Below, piece after piece: positions 33,601-46,009 of a stretch of 64,000 nucleotides of DNA. This DNA is from Chionis minor (taxonomy: Eukaryota; Chordata; Aves; Charadriiformes; Chionididae). The stretch's first letter is position 1. Each line of letters starts with the position of its first letter. The position numbers and the translations under genes are program-made. The stretch is from the NCBI GenBank assembly GCA_013398295.1, contig VZSF01008910.1, positions 1,273-65,272 of the forward strand, read 5' to 3'. A model generated the notes under the pieces. The model saw only the letters and a list, made by a program, of their open reading frames with translations, ran no database searches and had not been told where the DNA came from.

Positions 33601-34320
33601 AAACCTCCAGATTTTGCAGAGACTGAATTCAAAGAGGGCAAATACTTTGTAGGTACTGCTACGTCTCAGTGGCAATTTCCCTGACTGGCAAATACTACAT
33701 CACCTGAGGGTTTTTTGATATAATTTCTTAGCTTACTGATTTAAACCTGAAAAGTATCTCTTTACCAGGAGAGTTTGCAGATCTCTTTGCCAGGAAACTT
33801 TGCAGCCTGGATGCGAGACAGACTCCCCACCTGCATTTATAGCCACAAACACCAGTTTTTAGTCGCCTTCCGCCAAACCGTGTTTATTCTGAGTCAGGGG
33901 ACACGCGGCTCCTCTTCAAAAAGTCCGTTTAATGCAACTGATCTGCAAGATTATTTTTTTAGCTGAGAACAATTAAGAACTGTAACAGCTTAACTGGCTG
34001 TGATAATTAGCAGTCGCTAAGCCGATCTTTGGGGAAATACAGCACGCTGTCCTATTTTAGTCCTCCCACAGTAAGGGCTGAGATGATAATTTAAATACCC
34101 ACCACTCTCCCGGGCAGCCCCTTGGGATGGGGAGCCTGGGGCAGAGCCCAGACTGGGTGTGAGCGGCTGATCTCTGCCCTCCGTAGCTCGGGAGGTGTGT
34201 CATTTTTGGCAAACACGGGCGATAAATTTGACTAGTCATCGTGACGCAAGCGAAGATTGTCGTCAGCCAGAGTGGGAAGGCATGCTACTCCCTTCTTACA
34301 GGAAGGGGTAGTTTTGGGTG
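27690..34320. other. Intergenic stretch before the FAM162-like gene
   Basis: About 6.6 kb with no recognisable exon or interspersed repeat. The longest open frame (227 codons, minus strand, 32255-32938) has no family signature. A pair of GAATATTC palindromes sits at 33236-33261. Confidence 0.5.
33236..33261. promoter_or_regulatory. Two GAATATTC palindromes, possible heat-shock-element-like pair
   Basis: The 18-base unit containing TTAAAGAATATTCTTGCC is followed by TTAAAGAATATTCT. This places two GAAnnTTC palindromes (33236-33243 and 33254-33261) 18 bases apart, about 1.1 kb upstream of the FAM162-like start codon. GAAnnTTC is the core of a heat shock element, but no third adjacent pentamer is present. 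Confidence 0.25.
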
Positions 34321-34329
34321 AATAACTCC

Positions 34330-34720
34330 TACAAGCGGCTTTCTGGGCTCCGGCCGGTCCTGCTGCGCAGCCCCAGGCGGGTGGGGAGGCAGCGGCCGGG
34401 GGTGGGATGTTGGGGACGCTGCTGGGGCGCAGCCCCGGGCTGTGGCGGCGGGTGGCTCGGCCGGTCCTGCACCCCGCCAGAGCCGTCGGCGACAAAGCGA
34501 AGGGCGCTCAGGACGCGGCTCTGCCGGCGGCTGATCCAGGTGGGTAGAAAGGCTGGGGTCGCTGGTTTGTGCTGCAGCACGGAGAGACGGGCTATTTGCA
34601 GGAAAAGGCGAGGAAATGCCCCCTGTTCTCGCCCGTGGCCATGTCACCGCCGCGCTGCATCTCCTGGGGTTGCAAACACCCCCGAGACGGGGCAAACAGA
34701 GAGCTCCGACTAGCGCAGCG
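34330..34720 (+). promoter_or_regulatory. CpG-rich promoter and first-exon region of the FAM162-like gene
   Basis: The sequence changes abruptly to GC-rich and CpG-rich (cggccggtcc, gcagcggccgggggtggg). No TATA box is seen, and the first coding exon lies inside. This fits a CpG-island promoter of a broadly expressed gene. The transcription start is inferred to lie within about 100 bases before 34407. Confidence 0.65.
34407..34539 (+). CDS. FAM162-like exon 1: start codon and mitochondrial-type N-terminus
   Basis: It starts at the ATG at 34407 (MLGTLLGRSPGLWRRVARPV) with G at -3, and no ATG occurs between 34330 and this one. The donor GTGGGT is at 34540. It ends in phase 1 after PAADP. Confidence 0.75.
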
Positions 34721-37700
34721 CACAGGGATAAAGGGGTTTTTTGGCATTAAGTAGTCCTCCTCCTAGGGCAGCAAATACTAACAGCTTCCCTGACATGAAG
34801 TACCAGTTTGTTAAAAAGGAAAAAAAAAAAGTACGTTCTTCCTCTTGTGCAGCTGCCAGCTTTCCAGAGGAGGACCGACCGGCACGTGTCCCCACGTGCA
34901 CAGGGCTGGCGCAGGTGGCAGCCCCGCACCCCACTGCTCCCCACAACATTCCCTGCCAAATTCCATCCGCAACTTGCACGTGCCTGTGGCAGGAGCACCC
35001 TGGCTCACCAGGCAGGCACGGGCTGCTCCCACACGGACAAGCTGCCTGGCATGGAGATAGCTTCTCTTCTAAATCTGTGCCACCACCTCTTTGGCCGTGC
35101 CATTGCGGACTCCTCACCCCGGCGAGGCTGGGCTGCCTGCACTCCCGTGGGATGGCTGCAGGTCTCCAGCACAGGGCTTTGCCCTTGTATTCCCTGGGAT
35201 GGATCCTGGCCAATTTTAGCGATCCACCCTACTGCTTGCTGCACATCTGCTTCAGACGCTTGCTGGTATTTCAGACGTAGCTCTCCTGGTCTCGCTGGGA
35301 CTCTGTGAGAGAAATAGGAGAAGCAGGAGATTGAATTTACCTGGGGGTTTGGGTGCCGGGATTTGCACCAGGGATTTTTCGGCCGCTTGCAGGTCCTGGC
35401 ATGCACGAGCAGGCCTGGGGCCAAGGCACTTGATGTGATTTCACCACCTCAAACACGGGCAGGAAGAGCTTCTCCCTGTGCCCTCTTGCAGCAGCACTGA
35501 TCCTTGGAGCCAGACACCAGCAATCCAGCACCAACCAGGGAACGTGGGATACTGAGACTGGGGGCATCTTCATCTCCATCCCTTCCTGCCTGCCCTGGGC
35601 ATCCATGGGGTATTTCTCAGCCCCAGCACCACATTCCCAAGCCCAGGGTACCGTAACCTGGTGTCTTGGGTGCACCTACCTGGCTGCGTGCACAGCCAAC
35701 TTGGCCATGACTGCCCGGATACATGTGCAAGTCAAAAGCCAGGATTTGAGGCTTGCTGTTGCTTGCCCTATTTTTGCAGGGTCTCCCTGCCACTGCCCTC
35801 GTCATGGCCTGTCCTTGGGCTCCATCAAGAGGAGCCAGAGTCCCATTCTCATGGCGCTCGGGGCGACCGTGCTGATGGCATCACCGTGGTAGCCTGGAGG
35901 GGGGTGGAAAGTATCATCGTTAGAGCTCAGGAAGGTGGTACCCAGCTTGCATGAGGACAACTGCCAGCCTCCCACCCTCTGCCATTGAACAGAGGGCTTT
36001 TAGAAGATGCTGTCGAGGAGTTATTAGTGCCGCCAGCAGTTTGCTTGACTGGCTGCTAAGGTAGGTGCCAGCAGGGTGAGGGCACATTGCGGGCTCGGGT
36101 GACTTCAGCCCCACATCCTTTTTCCCCTGAATCAGGAAGGCTAAAAGAGATTTTTACTTTAAAACCCACCTAAACTAAAGGTGTGTGTGTGGGGGGAAAT
36201 AATAATTAAACAGAATGAAATAAGCTGCAAGTGTAACAAAGCATCTCAGAGCAGTTGCTGAGTCCTTTTGACATTAGAAAGCACATCTGGCTCTCACAGG
36301 ATAGAAAAGTGTCATTTTGAACTTTAAATCCTTTTTCCCCTGTAATGACAGCTTTTTCCCTCTTCCCACCTTTAAGCTCAGCTCATTGTTTTCTTTTCTA
36401 AAATCTCTTACAGGTTACAAAGCGTTCAAAAATGACAGAAGGCCTACAAATTTTGACAAAAAGGTGTTGGTGTGGGCAGGGCGCTTTAAAAAGGAGGAGG
36501 ACATTCCCAAGCACATATCGTAAGTAGACCGTTTTTCCTCTGATACTAAATTCTTTTTGCCTGAATGATGCTTTTTGGATGTAAACGTACAGATTAAGAC
36601 CCCAGCCTGCATTCCTCAGAAGCTGCTCACATGGTGAGGATTAGTGTTCCTCCATGCTGACAGGGCCTGCTGCTACTGGCATCCAAAAATAACCCAGATT
36701 TTTGGGATCGTGAGCTTTTTGTCATGCCCCGTGAAGCAAGCTGGATTCCCTGGTTTTAGATATGATAAGTCTCAGACTAAGCTGAGGAGTCTTTTGCAGG
36801 ACAAGTGGCTTTGTAAAGTGGAAGTCGCCATTCTAAAATATCACCCACTTTGGGTTTCTGCATGCTTTGTTAGGTTTTGTTGATTAGCAATTAACAATGT
36901 TGCATACACACACACATTGAAAGGAATTTGAAGCTATGGGCAGCTTTGGTGGCGGACATCTCCAATGAGTTGCTCACATCTGGGCTGTTGTTTCAGCCCG
37001 TTTGAGGAATTTTGTGAAAGGATTGTCCCTGGGTTTTGAAGACCTAGTGCTGCCTGACCTGTGGCATTCCAGGGGCTGTTCCAGCCAGCCTTCCCCTCCC
37101 AGGTGTAAGGAAATCCATGGCTGGATGCGATCTCATGGATGACTCGGTGCCACGCTGCAGGCTCTTGCAAGCGTGAATTGCCGGATAAATAAATGCCATG
37201 AGTCACTCATAGGAGGTGGTGGAGATTTCCCAGCAGGAGCCGTGGCTGTTCGGCTGCTTGGGAAGACAATCCCGCATGGGTGGTGCGATCATCTGCTCTG
37301 ATGCCGCTGCTGGGGCTGGTGGCTGGCCGAGGGCTAACGCAGCCATGGGACGGGGCTGCAAAGCAGTGCCTGCAGCTGGCACGGGGACGTGGCCACAGAC
37401 CCAGTCACCACTTGGTAATCCCCCCTGGGACTCCTGGGATGGGATCCAGGCACCCATGGGTGCCCTGTGCGAAAACCCGACGTTGCTCTTAGCCAAAAAT
37501 GTCATGCGTGTGCTTTTATTCTGCTGAGGGTGGCACTGCCTGGCCCTGGTGGCACGGCCCCCGTGCCTCCTGGTGCTGTGCAGCACCCCGCGCTCTGCCC
37601 CTCATAATTCCATTATCGCGATGGAAAGACTTTCCTGTCCCCGTCATTTTTCAGGCATTCGCTCTCACATGCAATAAAAGGAGGCAGGAGAACAAGATTT

Positions 37701-38802
37701 GTTATTCCTGTTGTTCCTGACAACTGTTGGGAGTGGCAATACCCCACCTCTGTGGGAGGGTGGCTAAATCTTTCCCCTGCAGGCTAATTTTTGGAGTCCT
37801 CCTCTAAGTATTTGCAGAAAGAGATGGTGAAACTCATTGTGCGTTAGTAGGCGGTTGCCGAAAGACGTGAGGACTCCTTACCCGGCTCCCCATGATCTCA
37901 TTTCACACGCAGGAGGGAATCTCTGCTCTGTCCTCCACAGGTCCGAGGTCCTCGATGCAGCAAGGAACAGCGTCAGGATAAAGGTTTGCTACATCATGAT
38001 TGCACTGACCTTGCTGGGCTGTTTGGCCATGGTGATCACAGGCAAAGAAGTGAGTATTTTTTCCGGGTGAAGTGAAACAATTCACTTAACATATGGTCTA
38101 TGTACGCCCTCGTTGTAAATAAGCGCCCAGGTGACAGATGTTTGAGAATGAGACCATGTGAGCAATATTTGCACAGGATGGATATCACCCCATTCTCCAG
38201 AGGAGAGATTGGCATGGGGAAGTGCAACTTGCTGGTTGATGTGTTCCTTCTGACCCACTTTGCCATAAATCCGTGCAGTATGGTGCTCTGTATCCTTCTA
38301 TCTCAGCAAGAAGCTGGTCCGAAGGTTGCGGAGGAGCTCAGACAATGTCAACGGCACCTGGTACTGCTCTGCATCCATGGGACATGAGGCTCCTGCCACC
38401 CTGCTTGCCTAGCTTGTGTCCCACCATGGCCACCAAGAGCTGTGACACTCTCTTCTTCCCATCCCACTGATGGGGAAGGAGGGTCTCCACCCTGACTCGC
38501 ATGTCCCAGCGCACCTGTAAACAATTTGCGCTCCTAATTGGAGCTGCAAATGCTGGAAAATTGGTAGAACACAGGAACACGTTAACTTCTGTCACTGCAA
38601 AGCATCAAAAAGGACGGTGGGGTGTGAAAGCAAGTAGTGGGAAATGTGGGGAAATGTAGTGGTGGGAAATGTGGGCTTGCAATGATTTTCGCCGTTTCTT
38701 TTCAAGGCTGCTAAAAACGATCACACGCTGGTGAGGATGAACATAGAAAAGAAGGCCAAATGGAAGGCTGATCAGGAGGCAGCTGTTGGGAAGCCACAGT
38801 GA
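34407..38802 (+). CDS. FAM162-family protein (FAM162A/B-like), complete, four exons
   Basis: Exons 34407-34539, 36414-36519, 37941-38049 and 38707-38802 join in frame (444 nt, 147 residues plus TGA), with GT/AG introns. Residues 1-28 are rich in Arg and Leu with no acidic residue, like a mitochondrial targeting sequence. Residues 53-76 hold the family core RRPTNFDKK, VLVWAGRFKKEEDIP. Residues 84-94 (LDAARNSVRIK) lead into one membrane segment at about 95-113 (VCYIMIALTLLGCLAMVIT). The charged tail has NIEKKAKWK. FAM162A (HGTD-P) is a hypoxia-induced mitochondrial protein linked to apoptosis. FAM162B is less studied. The RRPxxFDKK core recalls FAM162B and the ALTxxGC membrane segment recalls FAM162A, so I assign the family, not the paralog. 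The start is the first ATG in the CpG-rich exon. Confidence 0.88.
36414..36519 (+). CDS. FAM162-like exon 2: conserved core
   Basis: The acceptor is cttacAG (36412-36413) and the donor GTAAGT is at 36520. It encodes YKAFKNDRRPTNFDKK and VLVWAGRFKKEEDIPKHI, the most diagnostic part of the family. Confidence 0.92.
37941..38049 (+). CDS. FAM162-like exon 3: membrane segment
   Basis: The acceptor is cctccacAG (37939-37940) and the donor GTGAGT is at 38050. It encodes SSEVLDAARNSVRIK and the single hydrophobic span, ending in TGKE. It restores phase 0. Confidence 0.92.
38707..38802 (+). CDS. FAM162-like exon 4: charged C-terminus and stop
   Basis: The acceptor is ttttcaAG (38705-38706). It encodes AAKNDHTLVRMNIEKKAKWK and ADQEAAVGKPQ, with TGA at 38800-38802. 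The xxLxKKAKWK pattern is shared with FAM162A/B. Confidence 0.92.
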   Translation, partial: AAKNDHTLVRMNIEKKAKWKADQEAAVGKPQ

Positions 38803-39670
38803 TTGAGAACGGATTTCTTTCAACAGCAGGAGATAAGTGATTTGCACACATGGTGTATGTACCTGTCCTCATTCAACTCTTGGGAGCTTTTTCTCTGAAA
38901 CTCTCAGGGCAAAGATTTCACTGCTTAAAAACTGCTCCAGACAAACTGGGAAACTCCTACGGAAACTCCAACAGCTGCTTTCTGTGCCCTCTGGTCTTTG
39001 GTACTGGTTTCTGCTGGAATACAGAAACGTCTTCTAAATGGAAAAGTGACGGCTGCAGGACTCTCCGGCTCAGGCTTGGCGTTCCGTGGCGCTGCTGATG
39101 CTCAGCGTGGCCACGGGGCTGCCTCCTCGCAGCCAGGAAGGATGTGGCCCTACATCAAGGAGCATCCCGCCCTTGGCCAAAGGGACTTAGGGCAGGGGGA
39201 AAAGGAGTCTGAAATACATTTTGCAAGCACGAAGAGGTCAAATGTCTCTCATCACTGTCCTGTTGTGAGGTCCCATGGCCAGGGGAGAGGGGGGACATGA
39301 GCGTGAAGGAGGGGCTGGGAAGATGGAGGGGTGTGAGCAGATCCTGACGGCTGATTTGGGCCAAAAGGGGCTTTGGGCCAGAGGAGATGGCAATATGTGA
39401 GTGGTAGCGTGGGCTCACGGAAGGGTTTGGTTGCTGCGGGGCAGCCCAGGGAACCCGTGCCCGGCACTGGGAGCCTGGCCTGGAGGTACCTCTTGTCCTC
39501 CTGCACCTCACTGGTTTTTCATCTTCTGCTTCCAGTCATTGTCATGGAAGTTCTCTAGCACTTGCTTAGTTGTGATTTTAGTCAAGAATAATACAGGGTT
39601 TGCTGAGACTGGATTCTTTTTAATCATCATAGTTCATTAATTCATAATAAAACAGCTGTCCAATTACATC
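38803..39670 (+). other. FAM162-like 3' UTR (approximate)
   Basis: Non-coding sequence follows the stop. An AATAAA at 39647-39652 (cataataaaacagctg) would give a UTR of about 0.87 kb. A further AATAAA at 40585-40590 could serve a longer form. No transcript evidence. Confidence 0.45.
39647..39652 (+). promoter_or_regulatory. Candidate poly(A) signal AATAAA, FAM162-like gene
   Basis: The first canonical hexamer after the stop codon, in an AT-rich local context. Confidence 0.5.
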
Positions 39671-39674
39671 TAAA

Positions 39675-42600
39675 ACAAATGCATCTCTTCACAGCTTCAT
39701 CGAAAGTGTCACCAAACTCTCCGGGATGACGTTTAACAGATGGCAGACATCCTAATGAACTACTGGAAGTTTAATTTTCATAAAGTGATTAAACTTCCAG
39801 ACAGGCCCCAGTTCAGGTTTATGGGCGCTGATGGTCTGAGGCCCCGAGCAACGTTCATAACCCCTCAAGACCCCCAAGACAGGCTGGTGGAGCTGGGTGG
39901 GCTGCGTGGGGTGCCAAGGGACGTGGAGTGACAAAACCCAGCCATGGAACCCCGGCAGCCACAGGAGGTTGCAGATGCTGTACCCATGCTCAGCCCTCCT
40001 GCGGTGTCCCGAGCACCACCCCAGGGCTTGGCCTTTGGAGGGTTTATTACTCGGAGCAGTCGCTCTTGTTGCTCCAAGGGGGTCTGGAAGCTCCTGCTCA
40101 GGTCTCTGAGGTTTATTGTGTCAAAAATCCTGCCTCCTCGTCGCTGCTGCGGCACTACGCCAACAAGCTGCTGACAAGGACAGGATGGGGCACGGGCAGG
40201 CGGTCAGCAGTTGTTGGGCTCTGGGATCCATCTCCCGTGGCGGTGGCCACTCGGCAGCTTTTTCCCTCTGATGCTTCCTAGGAGCCCTTTTCTCCTCGTC
40301 GCACACCCGTTTGGGATGAGGAGCGTGTGTGAGGGGGACGCTGCGTCCATCACAGCTCGGTGTTTGCAGTCCCTTGTTTCCGACTCACAGCCCCGTGCAG
40401 AACAGTTTACCAAAAGTGATGTCTGCTCCCTGTGGTATTCTGCACAAAGCGCATCTCGGGGAAGTGAAAATAACGGTCTAGGACAAGCACAGAGCGAGTA
40501 AGTCTCTGCTGAGAAGGCATTTTTGCCTGCACGGGTAATGTGGGCTCTTCTCATTTTACGTGACCTGGTTTTTTTGGTCAGTGCAATAAACCTCAAGAAT
40601 TACCTCAAAGTTAGTGTTCATTTGGGAACAAACTGAAGCAGCTTTGGCCAGTCTCTTAGATTTATTTAGTTTCTAATTCCTAAATGGCTTTCACGTGCCT
40701 TTTTTAAGAAGGCACGTACAACACTTGAAGAAACCCATTTTGGGTCTTGTAAACAACTCCACATCTGTGTTCCGAGCTTCCCGACTCCAGAAGGAAAGGA
40801 GATGACCACAGCCCTATATGAGAAACAAGGAAATTCATTGTGACTTGTTCCACTCCCTGCTCTGCATTTCCCTCTGCCTGGGGGGAAAAAAAAAAAAAGC
40901 TGTTTCAGGTGTGAGCTGTTATCAAATCCTCTTAAACAGCCCAGGTCTCTGTTGACTACCGCACGAAGCCGCTGCGTTACACATCAGCATTAAGGAAAAG
41001 GAAAAATCATTTCTCCTCCCTGAGCCACTGCTGACCCAGGTGCTTTCGGGCTCTCACAAAGAGCTAGGACTGTTGTGTAGGGAATAATTCTCTACCAGCC
41101 CTGGCTATGTGATTATTCATTTTAATATCATAATATTCTCCAAAAAAATCAATCGGACTAATCGCTGGCCTGCACTTGGTGGGTGACGGGTGGCTGCTGG
41201 TGCTGGTGTCACCTCGGCTGGGGCCGTCCGCTGTAGTAATTGGAGATGCCAGCAGAGGACATTGCGCCGCCGATGCCTCTCCAACGCTGGGACTTATCCC
41301 TGCTTGTTAAAATCGGTTTCCATCTGTGTTTGCAAAGTCCTTTGACTCTTCTCTTGAAAAGCTTCTAATTAACGCGGCTTCCTGAATGTATAATTGGCTA
41401 ATCCTCACCACCTTAGGCTTGCGGTGGGATTTTTTTGATTTCCTTTGCCATCTCTATTGCTTCAGTGTCACACCTGATCCCCCTAGTCATTTGAAAAAGA
41501 GATGGGAGTCGTTATTAGGTAGGAGCTATTCTTCCCTTTTTAATAACGCGCCCTCTGGGCTGGCCCTGAGGACTATGCGAGGGGCTGGCTCCTCTCCCAG
41601 GCAGGATGGAGCTGGGAGCGTGCTGGTTTGCTGCGAAGCTCGGGGAGACCAAGGGTGAGTCCTTTCAACTCTCACCTCCTCGTTTACTGCCCTGTACTGG
41701 GAGGAAAGAACGTTTCCTCCCTTGCAGGATTTTTGCCGTGTTAATGAACTCTTATATGGAAATGATTAACAATGTGCCGGTGCCGTAGAGATTTGCATTA
41801 TAATAACAATTACTGGGGAAGGTTTTCCCTAGTAGCTGGAGTTGATCTAATTCTGCTTCCATTAAAGTCAGTGCTGCAGTTGCTCCTGGCTGCGGGTTAA
41901 GGTTATCATCTGCCATTTTTTTTGAAGTTTCAGTGATTTCCAGAGCCTCAGCTTCCCTAGGGAAGCAGGCTGCTGTAGGGCAGAGCCGGGCACACCGAGC
42001 TTTCTTCTGCCCGTGCGATGAGCTGAAGCTTGCATGGGAGAATCTGCATCATGAGCATCCCAGTTCCTCGGAGGAAAGGGGCAAGGTGAGAAAGTCTGAG
42101 CTCAGGACACCTCAGTCCTTTCCTCACTCATTTTACCTCTCTCTGACCTGCTCAAGGGGTTTGTTGTGGCACTTGATTCCTTTTCATCCACCCGCCATGT
42201 GCAGCTCTTCTGGGATGCGGCACGGCTGCCGTGATCCTGCATGCGCAAAGGACTTTTTCCCTGGGTGCAGGTGAAATCTTGCCATTCAGAAAGGTCTCAT
42301 TTTAAAGACTTTCCTGTTCTTTCAGGGCTTAATCTCCCACCAAGCTGGGAAAATGCTGCTTATTTTAAGGCTGAGCGCACCCAGCTTCAGCTTCCAAGCA
42401 TTGGGCATTGTCTTCAACATGGAATATAAACTATCCCATCCCAGCTGTTCCCTGTGTGTAACGAGTCATCCCTCAGCTCTTGTTTGTGGTTGGATTCCTG
42501 CTATGGTCAAAACACCTCTGGTTTCTAACCATTGTTTGGTGGGTGTTATGGGCTTACTGGCCAGTTAAGTGATTGATGCTATGGTGAATTTATTCCTGTA

Positions 42601-44460
42601 TCAAGCAATTTACTTCACGAGGAGCTTCTTCATGAGTAGCCTCTTCGTAAACAATCTACAGAGATTTTTTTGTTTGCTTTAGCACAGAATCAATAATTTA
42701 GTACTTCTGCAGAAAGAAAGGGTGTAAAAGCTTTCCAGACTTTACTGGCTACCCTGGAAAATTAAAAAGCGTGGTGGTTACGCATCAGAAACTTGTTCTC
42801 CTCTGCCTGCGCCCAGGACACCAGCACCTGCAGGAGCAGCTTGGCCCGTTGGTGGCTGCAAATCTGCTCCTGGGACGGCTGAGGGACAGTCCAAAGGAGC
42901 TTCAAGGTTGAAGGTTTCCTCTGGGTGAGATGCAATGATGGTTTGGCTCTGTAAAGGCACCCTCTCCCTCTTACCACAAAGATCTTTCCAGCTTGGAGCA
43001 GCCTCGTGCTTTCTCCTTTGTTCAGCATCACTCCAGCAAATAAGCCCTGGTTGCTGGTGGCCCACAGGTATCTGGGCTCCCCATGCCCATCGTGATTTCA
43101 GACATTAAACACACTCCTCTTTGGATTTGGGACACGGTCCTTCTAGCCTAGCAGGCTGCCATTTGATAATTTGAATTAATTAATGGGTCATTCATCAATG
43201 CATTGAGGTAGCCTTAAGGCAACTTCCCCTGGTTAAGCAGTTTGGCGATCAATAGCGCCGTATGATTTATTGCAAAACCACTGTGACGGTCTTATGAGGA
43301 GCAGGCAGCTCCCGAAGGGCTCTGAAAGGACCTGGCCACTTCATGGCTTTGCTCTGTGAAGGATCTGGACACAGACCTCAACACTACGTGAGTCTCGCTG
43401 GCTCCACACCTTGTCTGTGCTCCAGACGGCTCTTGACGTGGAAATCTAAAGCTGGGATGTGACCCTTCCTCTGCAGAACTGTGTCCCTCAGGGAAGGGAC
43501 CCAAACCTTGAGCTATTTGGGCAGGGACTGCCGTTTGCTGGGTGGGTGAGGGCTTGCCGCAGGGAGGAGGTCAGTCTGGAGAGGATTTCATGGGAAAAAG
43601 TTGGGCTCACTCGTGGCTTACGTACACTCTGAGGTGTGATCTGAACTGGTGAGACCAGAGCAGGAAACTGAAGGATTTTCATGCTGACCTGTGATACACT
43701 TCTCCCAGATGACTACAGGGTCCTGAGACTTTTTCTAACTGAAATGGAAACCAAAATAGCCCAAGGAATTACTCACATGCTAATTACAATCATTCCTAAT
43801 GGTTCATGTTTGTGTTTCCGCAGAAGGCGAACCCCACCCCAGGAGGTGCGCTGTGAATCACACCACCCTTACGCCCAACTCCCGGCTCCCCAGGAGCTAT
43901 TTTATCCTTGTCTAAGCATTGTCCTGCGACAAATTTCTAACGGCGGGGCTATAATCTTTACCAGAGAACATCCATTAGGGCTGTAAAGAAGTCATTAAAA
44001 CAATCTCGCTCCGGAGGGGTGGAACAATCTCCAGAAAGGTTTCAGACTGTACTAAGTGGCTGGAGTAAACCTTGAAAAGTAGGCGGTTAAATATTCCAGC
44101 CTTTCGGTGCTCTGAGCCCTGTGAGAGGGCAATTTTACTTGACAAACAAACATTAACGCAAAGCAAAAATACAACTATTGCCTGTTGTTCTCTCCCACTC
44201 GTTTCCTTTCTTCTTTTCCCTAGAGCTGTGGGGTGGGTGGCGCAGGGGACTGGGACCGCCGGGCACCCACTGCTGTGGGGCGAGCCCACGTGCGGGCAGT
44301 GGATGCTGTGGGGCTGCCAAGCGCCGCACGGGGAAACTGCGGAAATGGGTGAGGAGGTGCCTGTACCCAGCGTGCCCATTCCCACAGCTCATTCCCACAG
44401 CCTCTCCGTAGCTGCCAACATTTGCGGTTTGAGGAGTTTGAAGTCTACTTGGCTCTTGTT
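39675..44460. other. Intergenic stretch
   Basis: No gene or interspersed repeat recognised. A small inverted repeat around a CACGTG E-box (40693-40717) follows the second AATAAA. Confidence 0.5.
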
Positions 44461-44465
44461 GCCTC

Positions 44466-44567
44466 TGCTGAATGCACCAGGGAGGGGTGTTGAGCTCATT
44501 TCGGGTGAAGTCCCTTTGCTGAATGCACCGTGGAGGGGTGTTGAGCTCATTTCGGGTGAAGTCCTGG
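44466..44567 (+). repeat. 51-bp tandem repeat, two copies
   Basis: TGCTGAATGCACC followed by GGAGGGGTGTTGAGCTCATT and TCGGGTGAAGTCC occurs at 44466 and again at 44517, with two or three differences. The period is 51. On the minus strand it produces a repeated peptide (FTRNELNTPP) in an otherwise unsupported frame. Confidence 0.85.
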
Positions 44568-44569
44568 TG

Positions 44570-46009
44570 TCTGTGGACTTCCAGGGTGACAGCTGGAGGT
44601 GCCAATGTCTCCCGCTGCTGGGAGGACGCGGGTGTCCTGCCAAGAGGGGCTCCAGGAGCCGCGGAGGAAACGGCGGAGGGTGAGGAGCAGAGTGAGCCGC
44701 TGCTCAGTTGGCACGTGGCGTACAGCTCCCCACAGGCGGCCGGTTCTCTCCCGGTGGCCTTTGCCCCGGGCCAAACTCTGACCTGGCACCTGGGTGCTCT
44801 GCAGCAGATGGTGCCATCCTTCCCAGAGCCCGGCTGTGAGAGCCCGGCTGCTCTGGGGGTGCCAGGGCAGCGTCAGCTCAGCCAGCTGCAGCCCCCCGAC
44901 CCGGGGCTTTCACCCACCCGTGGGGTGACAGGGCTGGGACCGGGGTGCCCGGCTGCGGGGGGAGCGGAGCAGGGCATCCACCCTGCTGTCACCTCCTTCC
45001 TCTGCTCAACCCACCGGCACAGGCGGTCGCCGTGGTTCGTCACCCTCCGCGCTTCCCACAACGCATAACTCCGCAAAGTTCATCCGGTGGGACGCTGGCC
45101 TTCTTAAAAAGAAGTTCTTAATGTGCAATGACTACCTTTGGGCCGCTCTTCTTTGGCAAGAACTAGGACAGAGTGTTCAGTGGAGTGGCTTGAGCCTAAA
45201 TATTTTATTTTGCTTCAATTAGCCAAAGAAAAATAATAATAATATTAATAAAAATTCTAGCAAATGTGTACGTGCACATGAGCCTGAGTCATCACCCGTC
45301 TCCAGATCCACTTTCTGTGTGCAAAGTTATGCACCAGCCTGGAAAATGATTTGCAATATCCCTCAGGTTTTTTTTCCTTTACACATAGATTTACATAAAG
45401 GGAAGTACAATCTCTGCAGCCTACCTTCATCTCAAAAGGAGGTTTCCCCTGGGACGGGGTGAAATAGTGTGGCTGTCTCATCTGAGGGAGGAATGATGAG
45501 ACTTTTGCTTTCAGCCCCGCGGAAAGAAGCTGAAAGTTTGGCACTGGGAAGAGGCCACCAAGAGTCTTGCTCCCCTACTGGTGCTGGGGGATCTAACCCC
45601 TGCCTTCCCCAGCAGCTCCCAAAGAGCTCCACAGAGGCAGGCAGGGCCCTGTTGGCCCTTTTGGGGGTGTGGATTTCTACCCCCCACCAGGAGAAGGGAT
45701 GCCCTGAGAGGGGGCAAGTGTGGGCTGGCACAGGCAGCTCCCCCTTTGTGGGCTTGTTTTGCTTTTAGAGCTGAGGGTGGAGGATGCGTGAGGCTGAAGG
45801 GCTGGCGTTTGGGGGTCTGGGATGCGGTCCCTGTCGCGGATGGGAATGTTTGACACCATTATGACTTAGCGGTGATTGTAAAATGATTTGAGGTAGACCA
45901 AGAGGTTGAATTTTAGCAGCACTTAAGCGTTAACTGATTTAAAGTGATTTAGCTCAGTAACTGAATGGCGACTTGATCACAGATTCGAAGATGACAAGGT
46001 TCACACTAA
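44570..46009. other. Intergenic stretch, GC-rich then AT-rich
   Basis: 44600-45060 is GC-rich with several open frames on both strands but no domain. An (AAT)n-like microsatellite lies at about 45231-45252. No gene recognised. Confidence 0.5.

Noticed and set aside
34407..38802. FAM162-like gene as a processed pseudogene
   Set aside because: It has three introns with proper GT/AG borders, matching phases and no frame break, so it is not a retrocopy.
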